Assembly (NCBI RefSeq): GCF_041380365.1
Contig: NZ_CP159981.1
Span: 2,170,001 to 2,234,000, forward strand
Direction of reading: 5' to 3'
Length of the DNA stretch: 64,000 nt
From: Buchananella sp. 14KM1171
GTDB taxonomy: Bacteria; Actinomycetota; Actinomycetes; Actinomycetales; Actinomycetaceae
Shown here one piece after another: positions 25,990 through 35,283 of this stretch. The number at the start of each line of letters is the position of its first letter. Within the stretch, counting starts at the first letter, position 1. The position numbers and the translations under genes are program-made. The notes under the pieces were generated by a model that was given only the letters and a program-made list of their open reading frames with translations, did no database searches and was not told the DNA's origin.

Positions 25990-26903
25990 CCGAACGCTCC
26001 TTCCCGGTGCCCGACGCCCTGGTGGGGGAACGGGTGGACACCGCGCTCTCGCGCATGCTGGGCATGTCCCGCTCCAAGGTGGCCGACATCGCCGCGAGCG
26101 GCGGCATCCGCGCCGGCGGGGTGGCCCTGGGCAAGTCGGACCCGCTGCCGGCCGTGCCGTGGATCGACGTGGACGTGCCGGACCCCGAGCCCAGCGGCGT
26201 GGTGCCCACGCCGGTAGGGATGGACATCGTCTACGACTGCGAGGACTTCGTGGTGGTGGACAAGCCCGTGGGGGTGGCCGCGCACGCCTCGATGGGCTGG
26301 GACGGTCCCACCGTGCTCGGCGCCCTGGCCGCCGCCGGCTACCGCATCTCCACCTCCGGGGTGCCCGAGCGGCAGGGGATCGTCCACCGCCTCGACGTGG
26401 GCACCTCCGGGCTGATGGCGGTGGCCAAGAGCGAGCTGGCCTACACGATGCTCAAGCGGGCCTTTCGCAACCGCACGGTGGACAAGGTCTACCACGCCCT
26501 AGTGCAGGGGAGGCTGGACCCGAGCGTGGGCACCATCGAGGCGCCCATCGGGCGCCACCCCGGGCGCGACTTCAAGATGGCCGTGGTGGCGGGCGGGCGC
26601 GAATCCGTCACGCACTACGAGACGCTGGAAGCCATGCCGCACGCCTGCCTGGTGGAGGTGCACCTGGAGACCGGGCGCACCCACCAGATCCGCGTCCACA
26701 TGGCCGCCGTGGGACACCCCTGCGTGGGAGACCCGATGTACGGCTCCGACCCCGTGCTGGCCGCCCGCCTCGGGCTGGAGCGCCAGTGGCTCCACGCGGT
26801 GCGGCTGGGCTTCGCCCACCCGCGCACCGGCGAGTGGGTGACCTTCGAAAGCCCCTACCCGGCGGACCTGGAGCGAGCCCTGGACATGATGAGACACCCG
26901 TAG
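25986..26903 (+). CDS. rluD: 23S rRNA pseudouridine synthase, RluA/RluD family
   Basis: RluA-family pseudouridine synthase of 305 residues. An S4-like N-terminal domain ([22 protein letters not shown]) precedes the catalytic domain, whose catalytic Asp lies in [12 protein letters not shown] (about residue 138). [11 protein letters not shown] and [11 protein letters not shown] are also present. Start is GTG 25986 overlapping the lspA stop; lspA-rluD is a frequent gene pair. Assignment to RluD rather than RluA/RluC is based on this context. Confidence 0.9.
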   Translation: MTERSFPVPDALVGERVDTALSRMLGMSRSKVADIAASGGIRAGGVALGKSDPLPAVPWIDVDVPDPEPSGVVPTPVGMDIVYDCEDFVVVDKPVGVAAHASMGWDGPTVLGALAAAGYRISTSGVPERQGIVHRLDVGTSGLMAVAKSELAYTMLKRAFRNRTVDKVYHALVQGRLDPSVGTIEAPIGRHPGRDFKMAVVAGGRESVTHYETLEAMPHACLVEVHLETGRTHQIRVHMAAVGHPCVGDPMYGSDPVLAARLGLERQWLHAVRLGFAHPRTGEWVTFESPYPADLERALDMMRHP

Positions 26904-26921
26904 GCTTCCCAAAGCGAAGGC

Positions 26922-26957
26922 GGGGCCCGGGGCGTGTGGATGCACGCCCCGGGCCCC
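26922..26957. terminator. Bidirectional terminator between rluD and proC
   Basis: A perfect 15-bp stem (26922-26936 with 26943-26957) around a six-base loop, extended outward by near-complementary AAGCGAAGGC and GGCTTTCGC. It lies between the convergent ends of rluD and proC and could serve both. Confidence 0.8.
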
Positions 26958-27038
26958 GGCTTTCGCGCCGCTTCGGCCCCGCTCTTGCGGGTGCCCCGCC
27001 AACGCGCCGGGCCCGGCGGTCGGGCCCGAGTCGCTTTC

Positions 27039-27866
27039 CTAGCCCGCCAGCTCGCGGTCGCGGGCGATGGTGGCGGCCACGGCCGCCTCCGTGGCCGCCC
27101 TAAACCCGGCCCCGTCCAGGGCCATCATGCCCGCCACCGTGGTGCCGCCGGGGGAGCAGACCGCGTCGATCAGGTCCGCTGCGCTGCGCCCGCCCTGCTT
27201 GTCCAGCTCGGAAAGGAGCAGCTCGGCCGCCCCCCTCATCGCCTGGGCGGCGTACTCGAGGGCGGCGCGCTTAGTGAGCCCCGCAGCCACCCCGGCGCGC
27301 GCCAGGGAATCGGCGTACTCCAAGGCGAAGGCGGGGGAGGAGCCGGCCATCGCCACGAACGGGGAGAACAGGGACTCGGGCACCATCGACACCCGCCCCA
27401 CGGCCTCGAACAGCGCGCGCACCGGCTCGGCTTCCGGCTCGCTCACGCGCGTGCCCAGGGCCAGTCCCGTCATCGCCTGGCCCACCGAGGCCGCCAGGTT
27501 CGGCATCGCCCGCACCACCCGGGCGACCTCCCCGCTGCCGCCGGCGCGGCTGGCCGCCTCGAGCCGGGCCAGCGGAATCCCGGCCGCGATGGAGACAACC
27601 AAGGTCTGGTCCAGGTGGGAGGCAACGTCGGCCAACACGGCCTCAATCACGTTCGGTTTGACCGCCAGCACCAGCAGGTCGGCCTCGCCCGCCACATCGG
27701 CGGCACCGGACGCCACCTGGGCACCAAGCTCGCCTGCCAACGCCTCGGCGCTAGGAAGATAGGAGTCGTAGAGCAGCATCTGGCCGCCATCCACCAAGCC
27801 AGCCGCCACCGCGCCACGCGCAATAGCCCCACCCATGGCGCCACAGCCAATGAATCCAATCCGCAT
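27039..27866 (-). CDS. proC: Pyrroline-5-carboxylate reductase
   Basis: Last enzyme of proline synthesis, NAD(P)H-dependent. The 275 residues have the Rossmann loop FIGCGAMGGAIARG at the N-terminus, LAVKPN (about residues 67-72), and the C-terminal helical domain with SSPAFALEYADSLARAGV and DAVCSPGGTTVAGM (P5C signature). The ATG at 27866 has TACCTT six bases upstream, suggesting a leaderless mRNA. Divergent from the ileS T-box leader. Confidence 0.95.
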   Translation of the reverse strand: MRIGFIGCGAMGGAIARGAVAAGLVDGGQMLLYDSYLPSAEALAGELGAQVASGAADVAGEADLLVLAVKPNVIEAVLADVASHLDQTLVVSIAAGIPLARLEAASRAGGSGEVARVVRAMPNLAASVGQAMTGLALGTRVSEPEAEPVRALFEAVGRVSMVPESLFSPFVAMAGSSPAFALEYADSLARAGVAAGLTKRAALEYAAQAMRGAAELLLSELDKQGGRSAADLIDAVCSPGGTTVAGMMALDGAGFRAATEAAVAATIARDRELAG

Positions 27867-27921
27867 GGGCCAAAGGTAGCGTGTGAAGGCCCCCAGGCGG
27901 GCAAAGTCACGCGCCGAGCGT

Positions 27922-27951
27922 TTGAGCCCGCCGCCGCCACCGGCCTAAACT
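27922..27951 (+). promoter_or_regulatory. Promoter of the ileS leader
   Basis: TTGAGC (27922-27927) and TAAACT (27946-27951) at 18-base spacing, placing transcription initiation near 27958, just before the T-box stem I. Confidence 0.6.
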
Positions 27952-27957
27952 TGGCTT

Positions 27958-28171
27958 CGCGTCGATCCGGCCATCACCGGGGAGCATCCGGAAGAACGGG
28001 CCACCGCCGGCGGCCTTACTAGAACCGGACGGGTTGGGCCCGTCATCGCCCTCGATGAAGCGGCCGCCCCGCAAGGCGGCAAGCGAGGTGGTACCGCGGC
28101 GCCCGGCGTCGTCCTCGCACCACCGGTGGGAGCAACCGCCCCCGCCGCCCCGCCGATCGAGGAGCGCGCGC
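27958..28171 (+). ncRNA. T-box riboswitch, isoleucine type
   Basis: The leader carries the T-box sequence GAGGTGGTACCGCGG at 28085-28099, whose TGGT pairs with the tRNA acceptor end. The proposed specifier ATC (Ile) is at 27973-27975, in CCATCACCGG, followed by GGGGAGC and GGAAGAACGG, features of actinobacterial Ile T-boxes with short stem I. There is no T-run between the T-box and ileS, and the SD GAGGAG sits just 70 bases downstream, so control is probably at translation initiation (SD sequestration), as known for actinobacterial ileS. Confidence 0.88.
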
Positions 28172-31100
28172 ATGAAGCACGGCCACTACCCCCTGCACCG
28201 ATCGGGGAACGTTGAGGTTTCCCCCTCCTTCCCGGCCATCGAGCGCGATGTGCTGGAGTACTGGAAGCAGGACTCCACCTTCGAGGCCAGCGTGGAGGCG
28301 CGCGAGGCGGGAGAGAACGGCTCCAACGAGTTCATCTTCTACGACGGCCCGCCCTTCGCCAACGGCCTGCCCCACTACGGGCACCTGCTGACCGGCTACG
28401 CCAAGGACCTCGTGGCCCGCTTCCAGACGCAGCGCGGGCGCCGCGTGGAGCGCCGCTTCGGTTGGGACACCCACGGCCTGCCCGCCGAGATCGAGGCCGA
28501 GCGCATCCTGGGCATTGAGGACAAGAGCCAGATCGAGGGCGAGTGCGGCATCGGCATCGCGGCCTTCAACGACGCCTGCCGCTCCTCCGTGCTGCGCTAC
28601 ACGGGCGAGTGGGAGGCCTACGTGACCCGCCAGGCCCGCTGGGTGGACTTCCCCGGCGGCTACCGCACCCTGGACCTGCCCTACATGGAGTCCGTGATCT
28701 GGGCCTTCAAGGAGCTCTACGACAAGGGCCTGGCCTACGAGGGCCACCGCGTGCTGCCCTACTGCTGGAACGACCAGACGCCGCTGTCCAACCACGAGCT
28801 GAAGATGGACGACGACGTCTACCAGGACCGCCAGGACAACACCGTCACGGTCGGTTTGCGCCTGGAAACCGGCGAATTGGCGTTGATCTGGACGACGACG
28901 CCGTGGACCCTGCCCTCCAACTTGGCTGTGGCGGTGGGACCGGAGATCGAGTACGTGGTGGTGCGTCCCGCCGAGGGTGCGCTGGCGGGAGAGCGGGTCA
29001 TCCTGGCCGAGGCGCTGGTGGGCTCCTACGCTCGCGAGCTGGGGGAGGAGCCCGAGGTCGTTGAGCGCCTTCTGGGCGCAGACCTGGTGGGCCGCCGCTA
29101 CGTGCCCATCTTCGACTACTTCGACAACGCCAAGGCCCGCTCGGAAGGCAATGCGCCCGGTCCGAACGCGTGGCAGATCATCGCTGCCGACTTCGTGACC
29201 ACCTCAGATGGCACCGGTCTGGTGCACATCGCCCCGGCCTTCGGTGAGGACGACATGTTGGCCTGCCAGGCGGCCGGAATCGCCCCGGTGATCCCCGTGG
29301 ACGACGCCGGCCGCTTCACCGCCGAGGTGTCCGACTACGCCGGCCAGCAGATCTTCGAGGCCAACAAGACCATCATCCGCGACCTGCGCGACGGCACCGG
29401 CCCGCTGGCTCGCCGCGATGAGCAGGAGCGCGCGGTGCTGGTGCGCCAGGCCTCCTACGTGCACTCCTACCCGCACTGCTGGCGCTGCCGTCAGCCGCTG
29501 ATCTACCGCGCCGTGAGCTCTTGGTTCGTGGCCGTGACCAAGATCCGCGACCGCATGGTGGAGCTGAACCAGGAGATCGAGTGGGTGCCTAGCCACCTGC
29601 GCGACGGCCAGTTCGGTAAGTGGCTGGAAAATGCCCGCGACTGGTCCATCTCCCGTAACCGGTTCTGGGGCGCGCCCATCCCGGTGTGGGTGAGCGACGA
29701 CCCCGCCTACCCGCGCGTGGACGTCTACGGCTCCATCGCCCAGCTGGAAGCGGACTTCGGGGTGGAGGTGAAGGACCTGCACCGTCCGTTCATCGACACG
29801 CTGGTACGCCCGAACCCGGACGACCCGACCGGCAAGTCCATGATGCGCCGCATCCCCGACGTTTTGGACTGCTGGTTCGAGTCCGGCTCCATGCCCTTTG
29901 CCCAGGTGCACTACCCGTTCGAGAACCAGGACTGGTTTGAGCACCACTACCCGGGTGACTTCATCGTCGAGTACATCGGGCAGACCCGCGGCTGGTTCTA
30001 CACGCTGCACGTGCTGGCCACGGCACTATTTGACCGGCCATCGTTCCTCAACTGTGTCTCCCACGGCATCGTGTTGGGCGACGACGGCCGCAAGATGAGC
30101 AAGTCACTGCGCAACTACCCGGATGTGAATGAGGTATTCGACCGTGATGGCGCCGACGCTATGCGCTGGTTCCTCATGTCGTCCTCAATCCTGCGGGGCG
30201 GCAACCTGATCGTCACCGAGGAGGCGATCCGCGACTCGGTACGCCGCGTGCTGCTGCCGGTGTGGAACACCTGGTACTTCTACAGCCTGTACGCGGGCAC
30301 CGTGGCCAAGGGCGAGGGCTACCTGAGCGACGGCGTGCGCGAGGTGGACGGCAAGCTGGTGGCCTCCAGCGGCGCCGAGCTCTCCCGCGCCGACCGCTAC
30401 GTGCTGGCCCGCACCCGCGACCTGGCCAACACGGCCGGCGCGCAGCTGGACGCCTACGACATCGCCGGGGCGGCCCAGAGCATCGAGGCCTACATCGACG
30501 TACTGACCAACTGGTACGTGCGCACGTCCCGTCAGCGCTTCTGGGAGGAAGACCTGGCGGCCTTCGACACGCTCTACACCTGCCTGGAGACCCTCACCCG
30601 CGTGATGGCGCCCCTGGCCCCGCTGGTGGCCGAGGAGGTCTACCGGGGCCTGACCGGCAACCGCTCGGTGCACCTGACCGACTGGCCGGAGCTGGGCCAG
30701 GCCTTCGCGGCCCCTGCCCTGGTGGCCGCGATGGACGAGGTGCGCGACGTGGTCTCCGCCGCCCTGTCCCTGCGCAAGGCCGAGGGCGTGCGCGTGCGCC
30801 AGCCGCTGCGCCTGCTGGAGGTGTTTGCCGCCAACCCGGACCAGCTGGCCCCCTTCGCCCAGCTGATCGCCGGCGAGGTCAACGTGCGCGAGGTCAAGGT
30901 GCGCTCCATCGAGGGCTCGGGCCTGTCGGTGAGCACCAACGTCACCGTCAACCCGCGCGAGCTCGGGGCGGACAAGCGCAAGCTGACCAGCCAGCTGTTC
31001 GCCGCGGTGCGCGGCGGCGCCTGGGAGCTCGAGGAGGACGCCGACGGCGAGGTGCGCGTTGCCTTCCCCGGCGTGCACGACGGCGGCGCCCACATCACCC

Positions 31101-31438
31101 TCGAGGGCGCCGAGTTCACGCTGACCACCTCGATCGACGCCCCGGAGGGCCGCGCCGCCACGGCGCTGGGTTCCGGCGCGTTCGTGCTGCTGGACACCAC
31201 GCTGGACTCCGACCTGCGCGCGGAGGGCATGGCCCGCGACCTGGTGCGCGCCATCCAGGACGCCCGCAAGGCCGCCGGCCTGCACGTGGCCGACCGAATC
31301 CGCCTGGACATCACGCTGCCGGCCGAGGAGCTGGCCGCCGCCCAGGCCCACCGCGACATGCTCTCCTCCGAGTGCCTGGCGCTGGAGCTGAACGTCACCG
31401 AGGGTGAGGCGCAGTCCATCACCGTCACCAAGCTCTGA
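28172..31438 (+). CDS. ileS: Isoleucyl-tRNA synthetase
   Basis: Class I aminoacyl-tRNA synthetase of 1088 residues. The HIGH motif appears as PHYGH (about residue 67-71) and the KMSKS motif as [10 protein letters not shown] (about residue 640); the editing domain lies between. The HYGH form, length and C-terminal architecture match the eukaryote-like type 2 IleRS found in many actinobacteria, a group known for natural mupirocin resistance; resistance here is inferred. Start ATG 28172 has GAGGAG nine bases upstream. Regulated by the T-box leader. Confidence 0.96.
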   Translation: MKHGHYPLHRSGNVEVSPSFPAIERDVLEYWKQDSTFEASVEAREAGENGSNEFIFYDGPPFANGLPHYGHLLTGYAKDLVARFQTQRGRRVERRFGWDTHGLPAEIEAERILGIEDKSQIEGECGIGIAAFNDACRSSVLRYTGEWEAYVTRQARWVDFPGGYRTLDLPYMESVIWAFKELYDKGLAYEGHRVLPYCWNDQTPLSNHELKMDDDVYQDRQDNTVTVGLRLETGELALIWTTTPWTLPSNLAVAVGPEIEYVVVRPAEGALAGERVILAEALVGSYARELGEEPEVVERLLGADLVGRRYVPIFDYFDNAKARSEGNAPGPNAWQIIAADFVTTSDGTGLVHIAPAFGEDDMLACQAAGIAPVIPVDDAGRFTAEVSDYAGQQIFEANKTIIRDLRDGTGPLARRDEQERAVLVRQASYVHSYPHCWRCRQPLIYRAVSSWFVAVTKIRDRMVELNQEIEWVPSHLRDGQFGKWLENARDWSISRNRFWGAPIPVWVSDDPAYPRVDVYGSIAQLEADFGVEVKDLHRPFIDTLVRPNPDDPTGKSMMRRIPDVLDCWFESGSMPFAQVHYPFENQDWFEHHYPGDFIVEYIGQTRGWFYTLHVLATALFDRPSFLNCVSHGIVLGDDGRKMSKSLRNYPDVNEVFDRDGADAMRWFLMSSSILRGGNLIVTEEAIRDSVRRVLLPVWNTWYFYSLYAGTVAKGEGYLSDGVREVDGKLVASSGAELSRADRYVLARTRDLANTAGAQLDAYDIAGAAQSIEAYIDVLTNWYVRTSRQRFWEEDLAAFDTLYTCLETLTRVMAPLAPLVAEEVYRGLTGNRSVHLTDWPELGQAFAAPALVAAMDEVRDVVSAALSLRKAEGVRVRQPLRLLEVFAANPDQLAPFAQLIAGEVNVREVKVRSIEGSGLSVSTNVTVNPRELGADKRKLTSQLFAAVRGGAWELEEDADGEVRVAFPGVHDGGAHITLEGAEFTLTTSIDAPEGRAATALGSGAFVLLDTTLDSDLRAEGMARDLVRAIQDARKAAGLHVADRIRLDITLPAEELAAAQAHRDMLSSECLALELNVTEGEAQSITVTKL

Positions 31439-31454
31439 ACAGGAGGCCGCTTTC

Positions 31455-33176
31455 GTGAAGCCCCACCCCGAGTCCGCCCAGCCGGACGCCCAGCCCACCT
31501 ACCCGGCTGACATGGCCGCCTACTTCGCGGCGGCCGCCGAGCCGAGCGAGGAGGAACTGGCCGTCGCCCAGGCGCAGGCGGACCTCGAGGCACAGGAGGA
31601 GGAGCGCGCCGCCGCCCTGGCCGCGCTGGTGCGCTCCTCCCTCCTGGGGGACGACGCCGACCTGTGGGACGGCGTGCTCAGCGACACCGCAGAGTTGGAT
31701 TCGTGGGACGACGACGCCCAAGCGGCGGGCGAAGAAGGCGGCCTAGTTCGCGAGGCGGCAGGCGGGGCAGCGTCGGCCAAGAAGGGCAGCAACCGGCACG
31801 AGATGGAGCTGGCGGCGGCCGCGCACCGCGTGGAGCTCGACGCCCGCATCGAGGAGATCTACCGCGCCATCCTCACGCGCGCCCCCGAGCACAAAGTGCA
31901 GCCCTCGCTGGAGCGGGTGGCCCGCGCCTGCCAGCTGCTGGGCGACCCGCAACTGGCCTACCAGACGGTCCACGTGACCGGCACTAACGGCAAGACCTCC
32001 ACCGCCCGCATGATCTCCGCGCTACTGCGCGAACGCGGCATGAGCGTTGCCACCTTCACCTCCCCGCACCTGCACACCGTGCGCGAGCGCATGATGATTG
32101 GCCTGGAACCGCTGGGCCGCGAGGAGTTCCTGGAGGCCTGGGACTCGGTGGGGCCGATCGTGGAGATGGTCGATGCGGAGTCGGCGGCCGCCGGCGGAGT
32201 GCGCATGAGCTTCTTCGAGGTCTTCACCGTGCTCGCCTTCACCGCCTTCGCCAACTGCGGCGTGGAGGTGGCCGTGGTGGAGGTCGGCATGGGCGGCCGG
32301 TGGGACGCCACCAACGTCATCGACTCCGCCGTGCAGGTAATCACCCCGATCGCGCAGGACCACGACGCCTTCCTGGGCACTGACCTGCTCTCCATCGCGG
32401 CGGAGAAGGCCGGCATCCTGCGCCCGGGTGCCACGCTGGTGCTGGGCCCGCAGGAAGAGGACGTGGAGGACTTCCTGCTGGAGGCCGCCGCCCAGCAGGG
32501 CGTGCTAGTGCGCCGCTTTGGCGCCGACTTCGACTACGGCGACCGCGAACTGGCCGTGGGCGGGCAGATGCTCACCCTGTCCACCCCGGCGGCCCGCTAC
32601 GAGGGCGTACACCTGCCGCTGCACGGCGAATACCAGGGGCTGAACGCCGCCGCTGCGCTCACCGCCGTGGAAGCGCTGTTCGGGGGCGGGGCGCTGCCGC
32701 CGCTCACCGTGGAGCACGGCTTCATGTCCGTCACCTCCCCGGGCCGCCTGGAGGTGGTGCGCTCCAGCCCGACGGTGCTGGTGGACGCCGCCCACAACCC
32801 GCACGGCGTGGCTGCGGTGCGCCTGGCCGTGGAAGAGGCCTTCGGCTTCTCCACCCTGGTGGGCGTGTTCGCCTGCATGGCGGACAAGCACGCCGAGGCG
32901 ATGCTGGCGGAGCTGGAGCCGCTACTGGCGGAGATCGTCATCACCTCCATGGAGGGCCCGCGCGCCATGGACGCCACCGAGCTGGCGGAGCTGGCCGGTG
33001 AGGTGTTCGGGCCGCAGCGGGTTCACCTGCAGGAGGACCTGGCGGCAGCCATCGACACCGCGGCCGCGCTGGCGGAGAGCGACCAGGGGCCGGCGGTGGA
33101 CACGGGCGTGCTGGTGGTCGGCTCGGTGCTGCTGGCCGCCCACGCCCGCGAAGTGATGGGAAAGCACTCCTTCTAG
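31455..33176 (+). CDS. folC: Folylpolyglutamate synthase/dihydrofolate synthase
   Basis: Mur-ligase-like enzyme that adds glutamate to dihydropteroate or tetrahydrofolate. The catalytic part begins near residue 130 with the ATP loop VHVTGTNGKTSTAR (about residues 173-186), FTSPHLHTVRERM, GMGGRWDATNV and VDAAHNPHGV. The first 125 residues form an extra acidic, Ala/Glu-rich segment not needed in usual FolC (420-450 residues). Start is GTG 31455 with AGGAGG eight bases upstream; an internal start is possible but has no site as good. Sixteen bases after ileS, probably co-transcribed. Confidence 0.92.
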   Translation: MKPHPESAQPDAQPTYPADMAAYFAAAAEPSEEELAVAQAQADLEAQEEERAAALAALVRSSLLGDDADLWDGVLSDTAELDSWDDDAQAAGEEGGLVREAAGGAASAKKGSNRHEMELAAAAHRVELDARIEEIYRAILTRAPEHKVQPSLERVARACQLLGDPQLAYQTVHVTGTNGKTSTARMISALLRERGMSVATFTSPHLHTVRERMMIGLEPLGREEFLEAWDSVGPIVEMVDAESAAAGGVRMSFFEVFTVLAFTAFANCGVEVAVVEVGMGGRWDATNVIDSAVQVITPIAQDHDAFLGTDLLSIAAEKAGILRPGATLVLGPQEEDVEDFLLEAAAQQGVLVRRFGADFDYGDRELAVGGQMLTLSTPAARYEGVHLPLHGEYQGLNAAAALTAVEALFGGGALPPLTVEHGFMSVTSPGRLEVVRSSPTVLVDAAHNPHGVAAVRLAVEEAFGFSTLVGVFACMADKHAEAMLAELEPLLAEIVITSMEGPRAMDATELAELAGEVFGPQRVHLQEDLAAAIDTAAALAESDQGPAVDTGVLVVGSVLLAAHAREVMGKHSF

Positions 33177-33224
33177 GTCTTTGTTCCTAGTATCGTTGTC
33201 CCCGGTAACGATCAAGGAGGACCA

Positions 33225-33668
33225 ATGACCGCGCAAGACACCCCCGCCGAGTACACGCTGGTGCTGATCAAGCCCGACGCCTACGAGCGCGGCCTGACCG
33301 GTGAGATCCTGCGCCGCTTCGAGGTCAAGGGCTACCGCCTGGCGGCCCTGTCGATCGTGCACGCCACCGAGGAGACCCTGGCGCGCCACTACGTGGAGCA
33401 CAAGGCCAAGCACTTCTTTGCGCCGCTGGTGGAGTACATGGCCTCGGGCCCGATGGTGGCCGTCGTGGTGGAGGGCAACCGCGTCCTGGAGGGCGTGCGC
33501 AACATGATCGGGGCCACCAACCCCACGCTGGCCGCGCCCGGTTCCATCCGAGGTGACTTTGGCCGCGACTGGGGTGGCGGCCCGATCCGCAACGTGGTGC
33601 ACGCCTCCGACTCCTTCGAGTCCGCCCACCGCGAGATCGCGATCTGGTTCCCCGACTTCGAGCACTGA
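33225..33668 (+). CDS. ndk: Nucleoside diphosphate kinase
   Basis: Equilibrates NDP/NTP pools. The 147 residues contain the phospho-histidine motif NVVHASDS with His126 (the usual form is NxxHGSD), and LVLIKPDAYERG at the start. The ATG follows CAAGGAGGACC. A small inverted repeat ATCGTT/AACGAT (33192-33212) lies in the leader, and a strong terminator follows. Confidence 0.96.
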   Translation: MTAQDTPAEYTLVLIKPDAYERGLTGEILRRFEVKGYRLAALSIVHATEETLARHYVEHKAKHFFAPLVEYMASGPMVAVVVEGNRVLEGVRNMIGATNPTLAAPGSIRGDFGRDWGGGPIRNVVHASDSFESAHREIAIWFPDFEH

Positions 33669-33702
33669 GCGCGGGCCGAAACAGGCCTGGGCGCGGGGCG
33701 CG

Positions 33703-33752
33703 GGGGCGCGGGGCGGAGCCGGTTGGCTCGGCCCCGCGCCCCTTTCGTTCTT
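33703..33752 (+). terminator. Intrinsic terminator of ndk
   Basis: An 18-base arm (33703-33720) pairs with 33725-33742, with one mismatch, around a GGTT loop; TTTCGTTCTT follows at 33743-33752. This is a textbook Rho-independent terminator. Confidence 0.88.
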
Positions 33753-33781
33753 CCGGGCCTGCCCGGCTGGCGGTGCGGCAG

Positions 33782-33890
33782 CGGGTTGAAGGGCGCGCCG
33801 GCGGGTGAGGTGCGAGCCGGCGGGTTGAGGGGCGAGCCGGCGGGTTGAGGGGCGAGCCGGCGGGTCAGGGGCGCGCCTGCGGGTCAGGCG
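33782..33890 (+). repeat. 19-20-bp tandem repeat
   Basis: About five and a half tandem units of 19-20 bases built on GGGTTGAGGGGCGAGCCGGC; the third and fourth units are identical, the others diverged. Confidence 0.85.
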
Positions 33891-33986
33891 GCCTCGCTCC
33901 AGGCCGCGGGGCACAGGAGACGCGGGTGCCGTGGTGCCGGGCCAAGGCGGGCTGGGGGCCGGGACGCACTTGACCCCGGCGGCCGG

Positions 33987-34545
33987 TGCGCAAGCGATTG
34001 AGCCTTTGTTGTTCCCGTTGAGTCGTTGTTGCACCGGTCGCGGCTTTGTTGCACCTCTTGTAGCGCTATGGGGCCGAATAACGCCTCAGTAGGTCGCACA
34101 AAGGCCCAGGAGGAGCAACAACGGCTGGAACACTGCAACAAAGGCTCAGCCGTTTGCGCAAGGACCCACCGGTGGAGGTCGCCCGCAGCCTGTCGGTGGG
34201 CATGGTTGGGGCGGACCGGGCGCGGGTCAGGGGGCGGGCACTTGGGGACCGGGTGCTCTATCGCGCTGGCTGCGCCCGCCCGGCCCAGGCGGGGGAGCAG
34301 CGCACTGAACTGATGGCGCGGCCCGGGCCACGGCGGGGGCCGCGCCCGAGCTGGTTGTGCCGGAGCTAGTTGCGCAAACGATTGTGGGGTTACGCGACCT
34401 ATTGAGCCTTTGGTGCACCTCTGGAGCTTTTGGTGCACCTATTGAGGGGTTACCCGACCGGGTAAGCCTACGACTGGTTCACTAATCCCACGACTGGTGC
34501 ACGAACCCTACGAGAGGTGCACTATCCCCACAATTGCTTGCGCAC
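33987..34545. repeat. Dispersed short repeats (GCGCAAACGATTGAGCCTTTG and GGTGCACC types)
   Basis: A 25-base block at 33987-34011 recurs inverted, with few changes, at 34136-34160. Its first part (TTGCGCAAACGATTG) recurs at 34370-34384, and its second part, extended to ATTGAGCCTTTGGTGCACCT, at 34401-34420, with a diverged copy at 34423-34440. Further GGTGCAC and TGTTGCACC words occur at 34030-34060 and 34490-34522. The pattern looks like a modular array that has been shuffled and inverted. Confidence 0.7.
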
Positions 34546-34563
34546 TCCGCCGCCAACGAGGAG

Positions 34564-34611
34564 CACCGGTCGGTCGGATGTACCCCGACCGCACTCTTGT
34601 GCGCTCGGGGG
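34564..34611 (+). repeat. 102-bp palindromic element, truncated copy
   Basis: Only the last part of the centre (CACCGGTCGGTCGGAT) and the right arm, the complement of type A (34580-34611), are present; the left side is unrelated sequence. Confidence 0.75.
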
Positions 34612-34665
34612 CGGCTGCCACGGGGCGCGAGCGTCTTTTAGCGTGGCGGCTGCGCCTATCTCTGG

Positions 34666-34767
34666 CCCCCGAGCTCGCAAATGCTGCGATGGGGTACGTG
34701 TGACCGCTTGGTGCCGTGGCACCGGTCGGTCGGATGTACCCCGACCGCACTCTTGTACGCTCGGGGT
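34666..34767 (+). repeat. 102-bp palindromic element, copy with swapped arms
   Basis: Left arm type B (34666-34697, GAGCTCGCAAATG), centre 34698-34735, right arm the complement of type A (34736-34767). The centre has the same orientation as in the 6.7-kb copies but the A and B arms are exchanged. Confidence 0.8.
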
Positions 34768-34944
34768 CGGTCAGGGGAGGGACGGTCAGGGGAGGGCCGG
34801 CGCGGATTCCGGGTGCTGGGTGGAGCGTCGGCCACCTCGGGCGGCAAGGCCGGGCGGCCAAGCCAAGCGACCACGGGCGGCCAAGCATGGCGGCTGCCAC
34901 GGGGTGCGAGCGTCTTTTAGCGCGGCGGCTGTGTCTATCTCTGG

Positions 34945-35046
34945 CCCCCAAGCTCGCAAATGTGGCAACGGGGTACGTGTGACCGCTTGGGGGCGTGGCA
35001 CCGGTCGGTCGGATGTACCCCGACCGCACTCTTGTACGCTCGGGGG
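34945..35046 (+). repeat. 102-bp palindromic element, second copy with swapped arms
   Basis: Arm B (34945-34976), centre 34977-35014, complement of arm A (35015-35046). With 54 bases of upstream flank it is a direct duplicate of the segment beginning at about 34612 (offset 279 bases). Confidence 0.8.
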
Positions 35047-35200
35047 TAATCCGGCGCCATCGGCCCACGCCGTCACCTGCCTCCACCGCCGGCCTGCGCT
35101 TCCACGGCGCCGCCCGGCCGGCGTCGAACCGATCCGGTGTCCTACGCCCTCACGCGTGAAGAGCCGGTGTTCCCATTGGGCGGATGGGAACCACCTTCGG

Positions 35201-35276
35201 CCGGGCGGGCGCGGGGCGGGGCCCAGCATGGCCAGTTAGGCAGCGAGCCGTACTTCCGGGCGGGCGCGGGGCGGGG
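35201..35276 (+). repeat. Two 21-bp G-rich direct repeats before ftsY
   Basis: An identical 21-base block (CCGGGCGGGCGCGGGGCGGG and one more G) occurs at 35201-35221 and 35256-35276, period 55, ending eight bases before the ftsY ATG. The second copy may provide the G-rich ribosome binding region. Confidence 0.8.
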
Positions 35277-35283
35277 TGGCAAA

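Larger units (their letters stand above)
33753..35283. other. Gene-free repeat-rich region between ndk and ftsY
   Basis: A stretch of about 1.5 kb with no convincing coding sequence: its open frames change reading frame across repeats and resemble no family. In order it holds the 19-20-bp tandem array, a set of GTGCACC/CAACAAAGGCTC-type dispersed repeats (33987-34545), two and a half copies of the 102-bp palindromic element (34564-35046) within a 157-base direct duplication, and G-rich direct repeats before ftsY. Confidence 0.7.

Noticed and set aside
33782-33890. Possible CRISPR array
   Set aside because: Units are contiguous 19-20-bp tandem repeats without spacers, and no cas genes are present.
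34497-35239. Frames of up to 240 codons between ndk and ftsY
   Set aside because: They run through direct and inverted repeat copies and include the same repeat peptides as at 6.7 kb, so they are not genes.
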